Assembly: GCF_013177695.1 (NCBI RefSeq)
Contig: NZ_WOEY01000032.1
Location: 1 to 64,000 of the forward strand
From: Paraburkholderia solitsugae
Lineage (GTDB): Bacteria > Pseudomonadota > Gammaproteobacteria > Burkholderiales > Burkholderiaceae
Direction: 5' to 3'
DNA: 64,000 nt
The notes under the pieces are model-generated. The model was not told where the DNA came from. It saw only the letters and a program-made list of their open reading frames with translations, and did not search any database. Position 1 is the first letter of the stretch; each line of letters begins with the position of its first letter. This document shows positions 20,049 to 29,885 of the stretch, one piece after another. The translations under genes were made by a program, and so were the position numbers.

Positions 20049-22823
20049 ATGAAGAAGCGGACCCGGGCACGCGCCGGCGGGAATTCTTGCGCGCTTGCTG
20101 ACCGGGCAGGCGAGCGGCTTTTCACACGCACCCTTATCTCGATCGCGCTCAGCGCCGCGAGCGTGGCTCCGCTTTCGACGCATGCCGAAGTTGCACCGCA
20201 GCAGTCTGCCGTCGTGGCCACCAGCATTGCGTCGACACAGCCGAACCTCGCTTTTTTCTACGCGGCAAATCCCCCTGTTGGCGAACTGCAAGCATTCGAT
20301 GCCGTCGTGATCGACCCCGCCACCGGCTTCGATCCGCTCGCTCATCCGTTGCGTCACACCGCCTGGATTGCACGCACCACGGGTGCTGAGTCTGCTCAAT
20401 CGGCCGATGCCTTCGTCGCCAATCAGATCGATCCGCTGTGGCGGCGTGGTTATCGTGGTTTCCTGCTCGATACGCCCGCCGCGATTGCGGCTGCCGGACG
20501 CATCCATGAGGTTCATCCGGAGGCGCGCCTCGTCGCCGGCGGCGCCGACGTGTTGCGTATCGCGCTGCCGTATGCGGAGTCGCTCTACGCCGTGGTGGGC
20601 GATTCGCTGGTCCGCGGCCTCGACGATAGCGGCCGGCCGGTCGAAATCCCGGAACCGCTGCGTGCGGAACGCGTCGCAGCGGCTCGCGCATTCACGCGGC
20701 AAAGCGGTGTCGCGGTGGTGTCAGTGGAGTTTTGTGCCCGCAGCGACCGGCAGTGCGCCCGCGAGACGGCGGCGCAGGTCGTAGCGGCCGGCATAGTGCC
20801 TTACGTCACAAGCAGGGCACGCGATATCGTCGGTATCGGCAAGATCGAAGTGATGCCGCGCAAGATTCTCGTCGTGCAGGACCGTGATACCAAGGATCCG
20901 CTCGACCTGAGTGCCGGTGTGCGCGATCTGGCCATGCCGCTCAATTACATGGGATACGACGTCCAGTACGCCGATTTCTCGACGCGTTTGCCGGACGACA
21001 TCACACCGGATCGCTACGCCGGTGTTGTCGCGTGGATCCAGCGCGGCGCCGTACCCGATCCGCAAGTCTGGCAACGCTGGGTCGCCGCTCGTATGGCGGA
21101 CCACATTCCCGTCGCGTTTCTCGGGCAGTTCGGCTTTGATGCGGCCGGTTCGGGCGGCGCGGCGCTCGACCTGCAAGCCGTGACCGGCACGTTCGCCGCG
21201 CCAGTCACGGTGGTCAGGAGCGATCCCATGGTCGGCTTCGAAATCAGCCCGAAACCCGAGCCACGAGATCTGCAAGGCGTACGCGTCGGATCGCATAGCC
21301 AGTCTTTGCTGCGTGTGTCGGCTAACGGGGTGCTTCTCGATCAGGTCGCGTTGACGCCGTGGGGCGGTTACGCACTCAGTCCATACACGGTGGCGTCGCT
21401 CGACAGCATCGAGCAGGAACGCTGGGCCATTCAGCCGATCGCTTTCATGAAAGCGGCGCTGCATCTGCAGGACATGCCGTCGCCGAGCGTCACGACCGAA
21501 AATGGCCGCCGTCTGTTGATGTCGCACGTCGATGGCGACGGTTTCGCGTCGCGTGCCGAGTTCCCCGGTCCCGATTATTCGGGCGAAGCGCTGTATCAGC
21601 AGATTTTCAGCCGCTACCCGGTGCCGATGACGTTGTCGGTCATTGAAGGGGAGGTCGGTCCGAAGGGGCTGCATCCGGATATCTCGCCGCGTCTCGAAGA
21701 GATCGCCCGCAAGATGTTCGCGCTGCCGAACGTCGAGATCGGCACGCACACGTATTCGCATCCGTTCCAGTGGGAGCAGGTCGACAGCAAGACCGGCGCA
21801 CAAGTGGACCGAGGAGGCGGCGATGCGGCGTTCTCGCTGAATATCCCGGGTTACCACTTCAATATCGATCGCGAGATCACCGGTTCGATCGACTACATCA
21901 ACACGCGCCTCGCACCAATCGGCAAGAGGACCGTGCTGCTGCAATGGTCCGGCGATTGTCGGCCGCCGGGTTTCGTTGTGCGCAGGGTGTACGAAGCAGG
22001 CGTCTATAACTTCAACGGCGGCGATACCGTCATTACGAAGTCGGCGAACAGCTGGACCAATATCGCGCCGATCGGCGTCGACAAAGGTCCGGGCGCCTAC
22101 CAGGTCTACGCGCCGAACCAGGACGAGAACGTCTACACGAACGACTGGCAAGGCCCTTTCTACGGTTTCACGCGCGTGCTCGAAACCTACGCGATGACGG
22201 ACCGTCCGCTGCGTTTCAAGCCGATCGACATCTACTACCACATGTACAGCGGCACCAAGGTTGCGTCATTGCGTGCGCTCGACCAGATCTTTGCGACGGT
22301 GCTCAAGCAACCGGTGATGCCGGTGTATGTGACCGAATACATCCGCAAGGTGCTCGACTGGCGCTCATTCGCGGTAGCGAAAGAGGTCGGTCCGCATGCG
22401 AGTGACTGGATCGTGCGCGGCAACGGCGAAGTGCGGGAGTTGCACTGGCCGCAAGCCGCCACGCCGGCACTCGATACGGCAACGGGCCTGACGGGCTTCG
22501 CGGCTGGTCCCGACGGCACTTACATCCATATCGACGGCGGCAGCGCCCGCTTTGCAATCGGCGGCTCGGCAAGCGCGCCGTATATCGCGGAGGCCAACGG
22601 TTTTGTGCGCAACTTCAGGCGCACGCCGAACGGCATGCGTTTCGAGTTTGCCGGCCATTACCAGCCGTTCGTCAGGCTGGCGAACGCACAGTCGTGCACG
22701 ATCAGCGTGAACAACCAACCGGTCGCCGCGCGCCGCGACGGCAATTTCCTGCGCTTCGATACCTCGGCGAGCGTCGGTGAAAAACTGAACTACACGTCTG
22801 TCGAGGCCGCCTGTGCTCGATAA
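20049..22823 (+). CDS. pelA: PelA: Pel deacetylase with degenerate hydrolase domain
   Basis: This 924-residue exported protein is close to the Pseudomonas PelA length (948). A signal peptide lies around residues 25-46. Residues 65-260 resemble the PelA hydrolase domain, but the site that is FES in the stand-alone paralogue at 34150 reads GDS here (Asp 185 for the catalytic Glu), and about 25 residues after residue 113 are missing; Asp 141 in FLLDT is kept. Residues about 270-480 form the linking domain. The deacetylase domain keeps its metal motif: HVDGDG (493-498) and HTYSH (567-571). PelA partially de-N-acetylates Pel in the periplasm. The start was chosen at the ATG giving a signal peptide; the frame is open further upstream. 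Confidence 0.88.
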   Translation: MKKRTRARAGGNSCALADRAGERLFTRTLISIALSAASVAPLSTHAEVAPQQSAVVATSIASTQPNLAFFYAANPPVGELQAFDAVVIDPATGFDPLAHPLRHTAWIARTTGAESAQSADAFVANQIDPLWRRGYRGFLLDTPAAIAAAGRIHEVHPEARLVAGGADVLRIALPYAESLYAVVGDSLVRGLDDSGRPVEIPEPLRAERVAAARAFTRQSGVAVVSVEFCARSDRQCARETAAQVVAAGIVPYVTSRARDIVGIGKIEVMPRKILVVQDRDTKDPLDLSAGVRDLAMPLNYMGYDVQYADFSTRLPDDITPDRYAGVVAWIQRGAVPDPQVWQRWVAARMADHIPVAFLGQFGFDAAGSGGAALDLQAVTGTFAAPVTVVRSDPMVGFEISPKPEPRDLQGVRVGSHSQSLLRVSANGVLLDQVALTPWGGYALSPYTVASLDSIEQERWAIQPIAFMKAALHLQDMPSPSVTTENGRRLLMSHVDGDGFASRAEFPGPDYSGEALYQQIFSRYPVPMTLSVIEGEVGPKGLHPDISPRLEEIARKMFALPNVEIGTHTYSHPFQWEQVDSKTGAQVDRGGGDAAFSLNIPGYHFNIDREITGSIDYINTRLAPIGKRTVLLQWSGDCRPPGFVVRRVYEAGVYNFNGGDTVITKSANSWTNIAPIGVDKGPGAYQVYAPNQDENVYTNDWQGPFYGFTRVLETYAMTDRPLRFKPIDIYYHMYSGTKVASLRALDQIFATVLKQPVMPVYVTEYIRKVLDWRSFAVAKEVGPHASDWIVRGNGEVRELHWPQAATPALDTATGLTGFAAGPDGTYIHIDGGSARFAIGGSASAPYIAEANGFVRNFRRTPNGMRFEFAGHYQPFVRLANAQSCTISVNNQPVAARRDGNFLRFDTSASVGEKLNYTSVEAACAR

Positions 22824-25800
22824 TCGCCCGCGCATCGCGCCCACCTGGCTGGTCTTGCTGCTCGCCGGTGTCGTGCTGATTACGCTCTACCTCGTGCATC
22901 CACGTGGCGGGTTGCGTAGCCGCATGACGTCGACGGACGCACCTAGCGATCTCAGCATCGCCTACCTCGAAGCATGGCTGCGTGTGCAGCCCAACAACAC
23001 GGATATTCTGTCGGTACTCGGTACGCAGTACGTCCATCTGGGACGCACCGAGGATGCCCGCCGTATCGCCGCTCGCATGGAAGCCATTCCCACCGATGCT
23101 ATGCGTCGTGCGGCGCAGTTGTTGCGTCTGACAGTCGATACTCGCGAAACCTTCGCGCTGCCCGCCAATGACCCCGGCCGCGACGCCGCGCTGGCTCGCT
23201 TGCGGATTCAACTTGCCAATGCGGCGACACTGTCCTGGTCGAATGCCGACCTGCAAATGCTGGCCGACGCGGCAGCCTCGGTCAATGCGCAACAGGTCGC
23301 CATGCAACTGTATGCGCGCCTGGCCGCCCAGGACCCCGCGCAGCAGGCGCACTGGAACCGCGAGGTAGTGCGCTATGCGATGTATGCGGGCGACTATCGC
23401 GGCGCGGCCGACGGCTGGTTCCGCCTGCAGGCGAACGCGACGACGTTTGACGCGCAGCGCCGCTGCTTTATCGAAGGCATTCGTGCGTTGCAATCCGGCA
23501 ATCTTCTCAACGACGCATTGGCCGCCGCCGATCAGCACGGTGCGGCGTTTGCCCACGATCACGAGACGCTTATCGTGCTGCTGAATCTGGCGCGTGCAGC
23601 CCATCGTCCGGATCTTGTGGACCGCTACGCGAAAGCGCTGGCCGGCTACGCGCAGGCACAGCCCGATGACAACGCCGCGTTGCGGCTGGTCGCTTTCATC
23701 CGGCAACGCGCGCTGCACGACCGGGATCGAGGGCAGTACGCGTACATGGACGGCCCGCAAGCCGGGCCCCGCATGGCCATGCGGATCGGCACGCGCGGCT
23801 GGGGGGATGCGCACGTGGTACGGGTGACGGCGTCAGTTTCGAGTCCCGCCTCGGCAGCAAGCGCGGTCGCTGCGTCGAGCGCCCCTGCAGCTTCAACTCC
23901 GGCAGCCGCCTCGAACCCCGGCGCCGTTGCGACGAACGACGTCTCCCGCCTTCTGTATCAGTCGTTCCTCGAATCGAGCGATTTGCCGAACGCGCAGCGG
24001 GTGGCCACGGAACAGGTCCAGAAGAATCCGAACTCGCCGGTCTGGACCAAACGTCTCGCCCAGGTCGCCGAATGGAACCACGCGTCGCCGCTCGCGCTGC
24101 AGATGTGGCTCGCCTACGCGCAGGCCACGCACGACCCGGAAGGCTGGAAAAACGTGATGCGCCTCGCGCCGATGCTGAATGACGACAATGCCTATCTCGC
24201 GGCGTTGATCCAGGCATCGAATGCGTCGCCCGGCGATCTGAAGCTGATTGACGCGGTGGTCGCGGCCTATGAACGTCTCGGCCGTCCGGACGACGCGCTA
24301 ACTTTCCTGAGCAGCCGTCAACGAAATTCGCAGGCCGAAGCAATCGACTCGCGAATCGGCTTGCTCGCCGAGCGGGCCGGCCATGACGACGAAGCGCTCG
24401 CCTACAACCGCAAACTGAACCAGTTGTATCCGGACAATGCGCAATACGCGTTGCGCACGGCGAGCCTGCTGTACCGTCACGGCGACTACGAGGGTGCGCT
24501 CGGCACGCTGCTCGCCGCGCGTCACGGCGCGAAAGACGACGACGTGCTGTTCTGGCGCAATGCCGCGCAACTCGCCCGTCTTCTGCAACGCGACGACATT
24601 GCGAACGATGCCTACAAGCATCTGCTCACAAGCGGCCACGCAACGCCCGAAGACCTCAGCGCGATGACGTACTTCTACGACGCGTATCCGATCGACGCCG
24701 GCCGTACCGCCGAGTTGCAGTATCGTCGCGATCAGTCTCCGCATGCCCTGCAGGAGGCCATCCACTACTACACGGATGCGGAGCAGTTCGAGCGCATCGC
24801 CGCGCTGCTGCAAGACCTGACGCCCGAGCAATTGGCGGCTGCCGAAAAGGACCCGGGCTTTCTGCGTGTGCGGGCCGAATACTATCGCCAGACCGATCGT
24901 CCGTTCGACGCGCTGCACGACCTGCAGATCGCGGTGACGCTGCCTGGCGCGACACTCGATCTGCGCGCGGCGCTCCTCTGGACACTGGTCGACTACGGCA
25001 GCGAAGCCCAACTGCGCAACGCCGTGTCCGAGTGGCGCGATGCACCCGCGCAGGCGCCGGTACTGTGGGGACCGCTGGCGGCTGCCGAGATGCGCTTGAA
25101 CCGGCCCGAAGCCGCGCTGAAGTATTTGCGTCTGCAAGCGGCCGCGATGTCGCGTGATCCGCTCTGGCAACTGACCTATGCCGAAGCGCAGGAGATGGCC
25201 GGCCGCAGCGATCTGGCGTGGTCTATCCGGCGCAATGTCTGGCGCCAGATGCAGCAGGACGAGGCGGCGATCCGCGACAAGACTCCTGAAGGTCAAGCGG
25301 CGCTGTGCACGCGCGCATCGCAGGACGGCGAAGTGCGCGAGCAGATGCTCGGCCGTCGCGTCACGCTCGCGTCGATCTTCGAAAACGCGGACGTCTCGAA
25401 GGCTTTTCTCAACGATCTGCTCGCGAGCGAGGCTGGCCGCAACGACCACACCGCTGCGCGCCGCACCTTGCTCGGCGATGCGCCCGGTCTGCCGCCCGCG
25501 CAATCCGCGCCGGCAAAACCGGCCGGAACGCAGCAGGAGCAGGCGCGCCTGACGTCGTCGGTGGCCAAGGATGTGGCCCTCGCGTGGGCGATGTCACATG
25601 AAGCGAATCCGTTGGCCAAGCGCTGGCTGGCGCGTCAGTACGCGTCGGTTCTGGTGCAGCCGTCCGAACAGCTGATTGCGATCGCGCTCGCGGACAATGA
25701 CAAGTCCGCGATGGAGCGTCTGCTTGATCAGCAAGGGGCGCGCTTGCCGCTCTACAACAGGATCGATGCATCGGTCGTGGTCGATCGCCCGGGTGCGGCT

Positions 25801-26805
25801 GAAGATCTCGCGTTCCAGGGACTCGAAGGCGCACCCTACGATTCGGAACTGCATGCCCGTTTGCAGCAGACCGCGTTGACGTGGCCGCAGTCGCTCGACG
25901 CGACGGTGACCAACTACGTCGAACATCCGCTCGATTACGTCGAACAGACGCTCGCAGGGAGCATCAAGGTCGCCGATCTGTACATGATCGGCGTGACCGG
26001 CACGCAACGCTTCCAGCATTCGACGGATTCAGCGCAGTTGACCAACGTGCCGTCGGTAGACCGCGGGGTGGACTTTTTCGCGCGGCGTCAAACGTACGAT
26101 TCTGCCTTCACGGTGACAGCGGGCCGACGCGAAGCGCTCGACAGCTTTTACAGCGTGTCGGTGGGTGCCGAGTGGGGCCTGAACTCGGCGTTGTCGGCGG
26201 CGCTCAAGGCCGGCCGCAATCAGACGGCGCGCGAATCGCAGGCGCTGCAAGTGGGCGGCATGAAGGACAACGTCATCGGCACGGTGACGTACCGCATGAC
26301 GCAGCATCTGTATGCAACGGGGACTGTCGAAGCCGATCGTTTCTATAGCCAGGCGCGTAACTACCTGGGCAGCGGCGTGCTGTCGAGCGGCGAGGTCGGC
26401 TACAAGATCCGCACCGGCTATCCCGACTACACCGTACGGCTGATCGGCGTGCACGGCGACTACAGTGCGAACGGCCAGGCCGATGGCCTGATCTCACAAC
26501 TGATTCCGGCGAGCGCCGGTCCGGTCACCGCATCCAGCTTCGTGCCGCAGACGTATTCGCAGTACGGGCTTTTCTTCGGTTTCGGCAACGATCTGCTCGA
26601 TCAGTACACGCGTGCGTGGCGGCCGTTCCTCGACCTCGGCATTTTGCACGACTCGTTCCAGGGCTGGGGGCCGGAAATCAGCCTCGGTCTCGCCGGCACG
26701 GTGTTCGGCGGCGATCACGCGGCGCTCTTTTTCTCGCATCAGCGCGTGTCGCGTCTCGGCACGCCGGTAACCCAGGTCGGCGCGCGTTACAGCTGGTTTT
26801 ATTGA
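22813..26805 (+). CDS. pelB: PelB: Pel secretin-like outer membrane protein with TPR domain
   Basis: The 1330-residue protein overlaps pelA by 11 bases and uses a GTG start. It has one N-terminal membrane helix (about 12-30), a long alpha-helical TPR superhelix (about 45-1000), an Ala/Pro/Ser-rich linker near 340-375, and a C-terminal beta-barrel ending in the aromatic residue pattern YSWFY. PelB scaffolds PelA in the periplasm and forms the outer membrane pore for Pel export. It is about 140 residues longer than the Pseudomonas protein, mostly in the TPR region and linker. Confidence 0.88.
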   Translation: MLDNRPRIAPTWLVLLLAGVVLITLYLVHPRGGLRSRMTSTDAPSDLSIAYLEAWLRVQPNNTDILSVLGTQYVHLGRTEDARRIAARMEAIPTDAMRRAAQLLRLTVDTRETFALPANDPGRDAALARLRIQLANAATLSWSNADLQMLADAAASVNAQQVAMQLYARLAAQDPAQQAHWNREVVRYAMYAGDYRGAADGWFRLQANATTFDAQRRCFIEGIRALQSGNLLNDALAAADQHGAAFAHDHETLIVLLNLARAAHRPDLVDRYAKALAGYAQAQPDDNAALRLVAFIRQRALHDRDRGQYAYMDGPQAGPRMAMRIGTRGWGDAHVVRVTASVSSPASAASAVAASSAPAASTPAAASNPGAVATNDVSRLLYQSFLESSDLPNAQRVATEQVQKNPNSPVWTKRLAQVAEWNHASPLALQMWLAYAQATHDPEGWKNVMRLAPMLNDDNAYLAALIQASNASPGDLKLIDAVVAAYERLGRPDDALTFLSSRQRNSQAEAIDSRIGLLAERAGHDDEALAYNRKLNQLYPDNAQYALRTASLLYRHGDYEGALGTLLAARHGAKDDDVLFWRNAAQLARLLQRDDIANDAYKHLLTSGHATPEDLSAMTYFYDAYPIDAGRTAELQYRRDQSPHALQEAIHYYTDAEQFERIAALLQDLTPEQLAAAEKDPGFLRVRAEYYRQTDRPFDALHDLQIAVTLPGATLDLRAALLWTLVDYGSEAQLRNAVSEWRDAPAQAPVLWGPLAAAEMRLNRPEAALKYLRLQAAAMSRDPLWQLTYAEAQEMAGRSDLAWSIRRNVWRQMQQDEAAIRDKTPEGQAALCTRASQDGEVREQMLGRRVTLASIFENADVSKAFLNDLLASEAGRNDHTAARRTLLGDAPGLPPAQSAPAKPAGTQQEQARLTSSVAKDVALAWAMSHEANPLAKRWLARQYASVLVQPSEQLIAIALADNDKSAMERLLDQQGARLPLYNRIDASVVVDRPGAAEDLAFQGLEGAPYDSELHARLQQTALTWPQSLDATVTNYVEHPLDYVEQTLAGSIKVADLYMIGVTGTQRFQHSTDSAQLTNVPSVDRGVDFFARRQTYDSAFTVTAGRREALDSFYSVSVGAEWGLNSALSAALKAGRNQTARESQALQVGGMKDNVIGTVTYRMTQHLYATGTVEADRFYSQARNYLGSGVLSSGEVGYKIRTGYPDYTVRLIGVHGDYSANGQADGLISQLIPASAGPVTASSFVPQTYSQYGLFFGFGNDLLDQYTRAWRPFLDLGILHDSFQGWGPEISLGLAGTVFGGDHAALFFSHQRVSRLGTPVTQVGARYSWFY

Positions 26806-26839
26806 ATCGAATTTCGAATCCATCCAAGGAGAATTCTTC

Positions 26840-27391
26840 ATGCACGGCATAAAAAAATTGGCTCGTACAGGTGCCTGGTGCGTCGCGGCAACGGCGTTGG
26901 CACTGCTCGTCAGCGCTTGTGGGACGGTGCGCCAGACCTCGGGCCCCGCGCTGTCGCGCGGCGACAAGGTGGCGGTGGTCTCGATCGCCAACTACACTGA
27001 AACCCCGGATGCCGGCCGTAGCGCCGAGTCGATCGCGGCGAATGCGCTGCGCGCCGGCGGGATCGCGGACGTGCGCATCGCGCCGGCCGATTCGAACGGC
27101 AATTCGCTGTTCGACACGACTCAACGCGCCGATGGCGACAAGACGCTCGAATGGGCGCGGTCGCAGAACGCCCGCTATGTCCTGTCGGGTGCGGTTGAAG
27201 AATGGCGCTACAAGACGGGCGTGGACGGTGAACCGGTCGTCGGCGTGACTTTCGAACTGATCGATGTGTCCAACGGCGCCGTGGTCTGGAGCGCGACGGG
27301 TACGCGTACGGGCTGGAGCCGTTCGGGTCTGTCGAGCGTGGCCACTTCGCTGATCGCCAAGGTTCTGTCGCCACTAGAAGCGCGTCAGTAA
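26840..27391 (+). CDS. pelC: PelC: outer membrane lipoprotein of Pel export
   Basis: This 183-residue lipoprotein has a lipobox LVSAC with Cys 27. The mature part contains VAVVSIANYTETPDAG and the YVLSGAVEEWRYKTG segment, matching PelC, which forms a dodecameric ring under the PelB barrel and guides the cationic polymer by an acidic surface. An AAGGAG ribosome site precedes the ATG. It lies 34 bases after pelB. Confidence 0.87.
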   Translation: MHGIKKLARTGAWCVAATALALLVSACGTVRQTSGPALSRGDKVAVVSIANYTETPDAGRSAESIAANALRAGGIADVRIAPADSNGNSLFDTTQRADGDKTLEWARSQNARYVLSGAVEEWRYKTGVDGEPVVGVTFELIDVSNGAVVWSATGTRTGWSRSGLSSVATSLIAKVLSPLEARQ

Positions 27392-27463
27392 GCTCATCCC
27401 CAGAGTTGAGGCTTGCGTCCAGAATACCCGGGGCAAGCCGCAATCCGATAGGTAAAAAAGGAA

Positions 27464-28882
27464 ATGGCCGTGAATACCACAACCGTGGAATCCGCCTCAA
27501 GCGCATCGAAGCCGCGCCATGCGCATCCGTTCGGCAATCTCGGACGCGTGCGCCGTTATCTGGCGCCTGCGGTGGTGCGGCCGTTCTCGGTCGTCGAAAC
27601 AGTTGTGCTCGTGCTGGTCGTTCTGACCGTGAGCCGCTGGCTCCATCCGGAAGATCCGCTGCTGCTGCACGCCGGTTTCCCATGGCTGTGGCTGATGCCA
27701 TTGCTGGTGGGTTTGCGCTATGGGAGCCTGCTCGGGTTGCTGGCCGGCGCATTCATGCTGGGCGCGTGGGCACTTTTCTATCCAGGCGGCGCTCCGTTTC
27801 CCGCGATGTATTTTGCCGGCGGTCTGATCGAGACGATTCTCGCCGGGCACTTCGGCGATACATGGGGCGGGCGCGCCGAGCGCGCATCTTCGTTGAACGA
27901 TTACCTGAACGACCGTCTCGTCGCGTTGACCAACAGCCATTATCTGATGCGGCTGTCCCACGAACGGCTCGAAAAAGATCTGCTGTCACGCCCGACGACG
28001 CTGCGCGATTCGATCACCGAGTTGCGCCGGCTGTCGGTTGCGACGGATACGGCACTCACCGTACCGTCGTCGGCTGCTGAGGGCGTCCCGTTGGCAGGCG
28101 CGAGCGGTCTGCTCGAATTCGTGGCGCAAGCGTGCCAGATCGAAGTGGCGGCGCTGTATCCCGTGCGAAACGGCAAGGTCGGTGCGGAGGCGATTGCGCG
28201 GATCGGCGACACGTTCGAATTCGACGCAGCCGACGAACTCGTCACGCATGCGCTGAACACGCTCGCCGTCGCGCATCTGAAGAACGAAGACACGGTCGTG
28301 GCAGTCAGCCAGTACCTGGTCTGCGCGCCGCTGGTGTCGGCGGACGGCGAGTTGCGCGCATTGCTGGTCGTCAAACGGATGCCGTTCCTGTCGCTCAATT
28401 TCGACAACCTGCAGCTGTTGCTGGTGCTGCTGGGCTACTATGCGGACGGCGTCGAGCACTCAGCATTCGTGCAGCGCATCCTTGACCAGGTGCCGAACTG
28501 TCCGTACGAGTTCGCGCTCGATCTGGGGCGCCTCGCGCGCCTGCAGCAAAAGTCGGGCGTGGCGTCTTCAGTGGTCGCACTGGCCTTCCCGCGTGATGAA
28601 GAGGGTGACTCGCTGTTCGAACACGTGATACGCCGGCGCCGTTCGCTTGACGTCATGTGGCCGGTGCAAACAGCGAAACAGTCCGTGCTGGTGAATCTGA
28701 TGCCGGCCACCGACACGACGGGTATCGACGGCTATCTGGCCCGGATCGAAGCCAGCCTCACGGCGCAGTTCAACACCGACCTGGAACACGCGCGCGTCGG
28801 CGTTCACACGCTCCACCTCGAGAGCGGCGAGCCGGGCGCGGCGCTGCTGCGTCTTCTCAAACGAAGCGGCCTCGATGTCTAA
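27464..28882 (+). CDS. pelD: PelD: inner membrane c-di-GMP receptor
   Basis: This 472-residue protein has four membrane helices (about 40-130), a coiled segment with LNDYLNDRL, a GAF domain (about 190-330) and a degenerate GGDEF domain (about 340-470). The c-di-GMP-binding inhibitory-site motif RxxD is present at Arg393-Ser-Leu-Asp396. PelD binds c-di-GMP to activate Pel synthesis together with PelE, PelF and PelG. It overlaps pelE by 8 bases. Confidence 0.9.
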   Translation: MAVNTTTVESASSASKPRHAHPFGNLGRVRRYLAPAVVRPFSVVETVVLVLVVLTVSRWLHPEDPLLLHAGFPWLWLMPLLVGLRYGSLLGLLAGAFMLGAWALFYPGGAPFPAMYFAGGLIETILAGHFGDTWGGRAERASSLNDYLNDRLVALTNSHYLMRLSHERLEKDLLSRPTTLRDSITELRRLSVATDTALTVPSSAAEGVPLAGASGLLEFVAQACQIEVAALYPVRNGKVGAEAIARIGDTFEFDAADELVTHALNTLAVAHLKNEDTVVAVSQYLVCAPLVSADGELRALLVVKRMPFLSLNFDNLQLLLVLLGYYADGVEHSAFVQRILDQVPNCPYEFALDLGRLARLQQKSGVASSVVALAFPRDEEGDSLFEHVIRRRRSLDVMWPVQTAKQSVLVNLMPATDTTGIDGYLARIEASLTAQFNTDLEHARVGVHTLHLESGEPGAALLRLLKRSGLDV

Positions 28883-29885
28883 GACCCTCTCCCCCATCGT
28901 GAGCGCGTTGGCGGCGCTGGTGGCCGTGGTCGTGCAATACCTCGCGATCGTGAGCCTGATGCAACCGGCCGGCGCGATCGACCCATTGCTGCGTTTTCTC
29001 GCGCTGCAGGCGCTGGCAGGGCTCGCCGAAGCGGTTGCGTTCCGCCTGTGGCTGCCGCCGCGTTATCGCGAACCGCGCGCGCTGTCGCTGCTGCTGTTGT
29101 GGGTCGCCTGCACGTTTGTGCCGCTGTTCGGTGGCCTGGTGGTGCTGACCAGTTGCATCTGGGCCGTGCTTTTTCCGGGCGGCACTGAGAGCGATCAACT
29201 CGCCGATGTGCCGAGGCCGAAGTTTGTCACCTATCTGGTATCGCGTGTCTCGCACGGCGGCGGCGCGCGGCTGCAGGCGCGCCTCGCGAACACACAGGTG
29301 TCGGCAACCGACCGCCTGTCGGCCCTGGTTGCGATTCAGCGGATGCCGACCCGCACCACCGGCACCTTGCTGCGTGAATTGCTCGCCGATCCGCTCGAGG
29401 ACATTCGCCTGATCGCGTACGGCACGCTGGATCACGCCGAAAACGAGATCATGCAGAAGATCTTCCAGACCAGTAAGGCACTCGAAGCAACCGATGGCGA
29501 TACCGAGCGCCATGCGCTCAATCGTCTGCTGGCCGAACTCTATTTCGAGCTCGTGTATCAGAACCTGGTGCAGGGCGAGGTCTACCGGCACACGCTGCAA
29601 CAGGCCGATCGCTACGCGCAGGCGGCGCTCGAAACCGATCCGGGCGACGCGGCGTTGTGGCTGATTCGCGGCCGTCTCGCGTTGGCCAACGGGCTGCCCG
29701 ATGCCGCGCAAGGTCACATTTCGCGCGCTCTGGATCTCGGCTTCCCGCGTGAACGCCTGATTCCGTGGCTGGCGGAAGCCGACTTCCTGCGAGGCGATTA
29801 TTCGCGCGTGTCGCAGCTTCTCGCGTCACTGGGCAATGCGGCTGCGCTGCCCACACTCAAACCGGTTGTGAAGTACTGGTCATGA
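28875..29885 (+). CDS. pelE: PelE: inner membrane TPR subunit of the Pel synthase complex
   Basis: This 336-residue protein has hydrophobic helices at about 8-30, 38-60 and 72-100, a conserved RLQARLANTQVSATDRL region and C-terminal TPR units (about 200-330, e.g. AALETDPGDAALWLIRGRLALA). PelE couples PelD to the glycosyltransferase. Its stop overlaps the pelF start as ATGA. Confidence 0.85.
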   Translation: MSKTLSPIVSALAALVAVVVQYLAIVSLMQPAGAIDPLLRFLALQALAGLAEAVAFRLWLPPRYREPRALSLLLLWVACTFVPLFGGLVVLTSCIWAVLFPGGTESDQLADVPRPKFVTYLVSRVSHGGGARLQARLANTQVSATDRLSALVAIQRMPTRTTGTLLRELLADPLEDIRLIAYGTLDHAENEIMQKIFQTSKALEATDGDTERHALNRLLAELYFELVYQNLVQGEVYRHTLQQADRYAQAALETDPGDAALWLIRGRLALANGLPDAAQGHISRALDLGFPRERLIPWLAEADFLRGDYSRVSQLLASLGNAAALPTLKPVVKYWS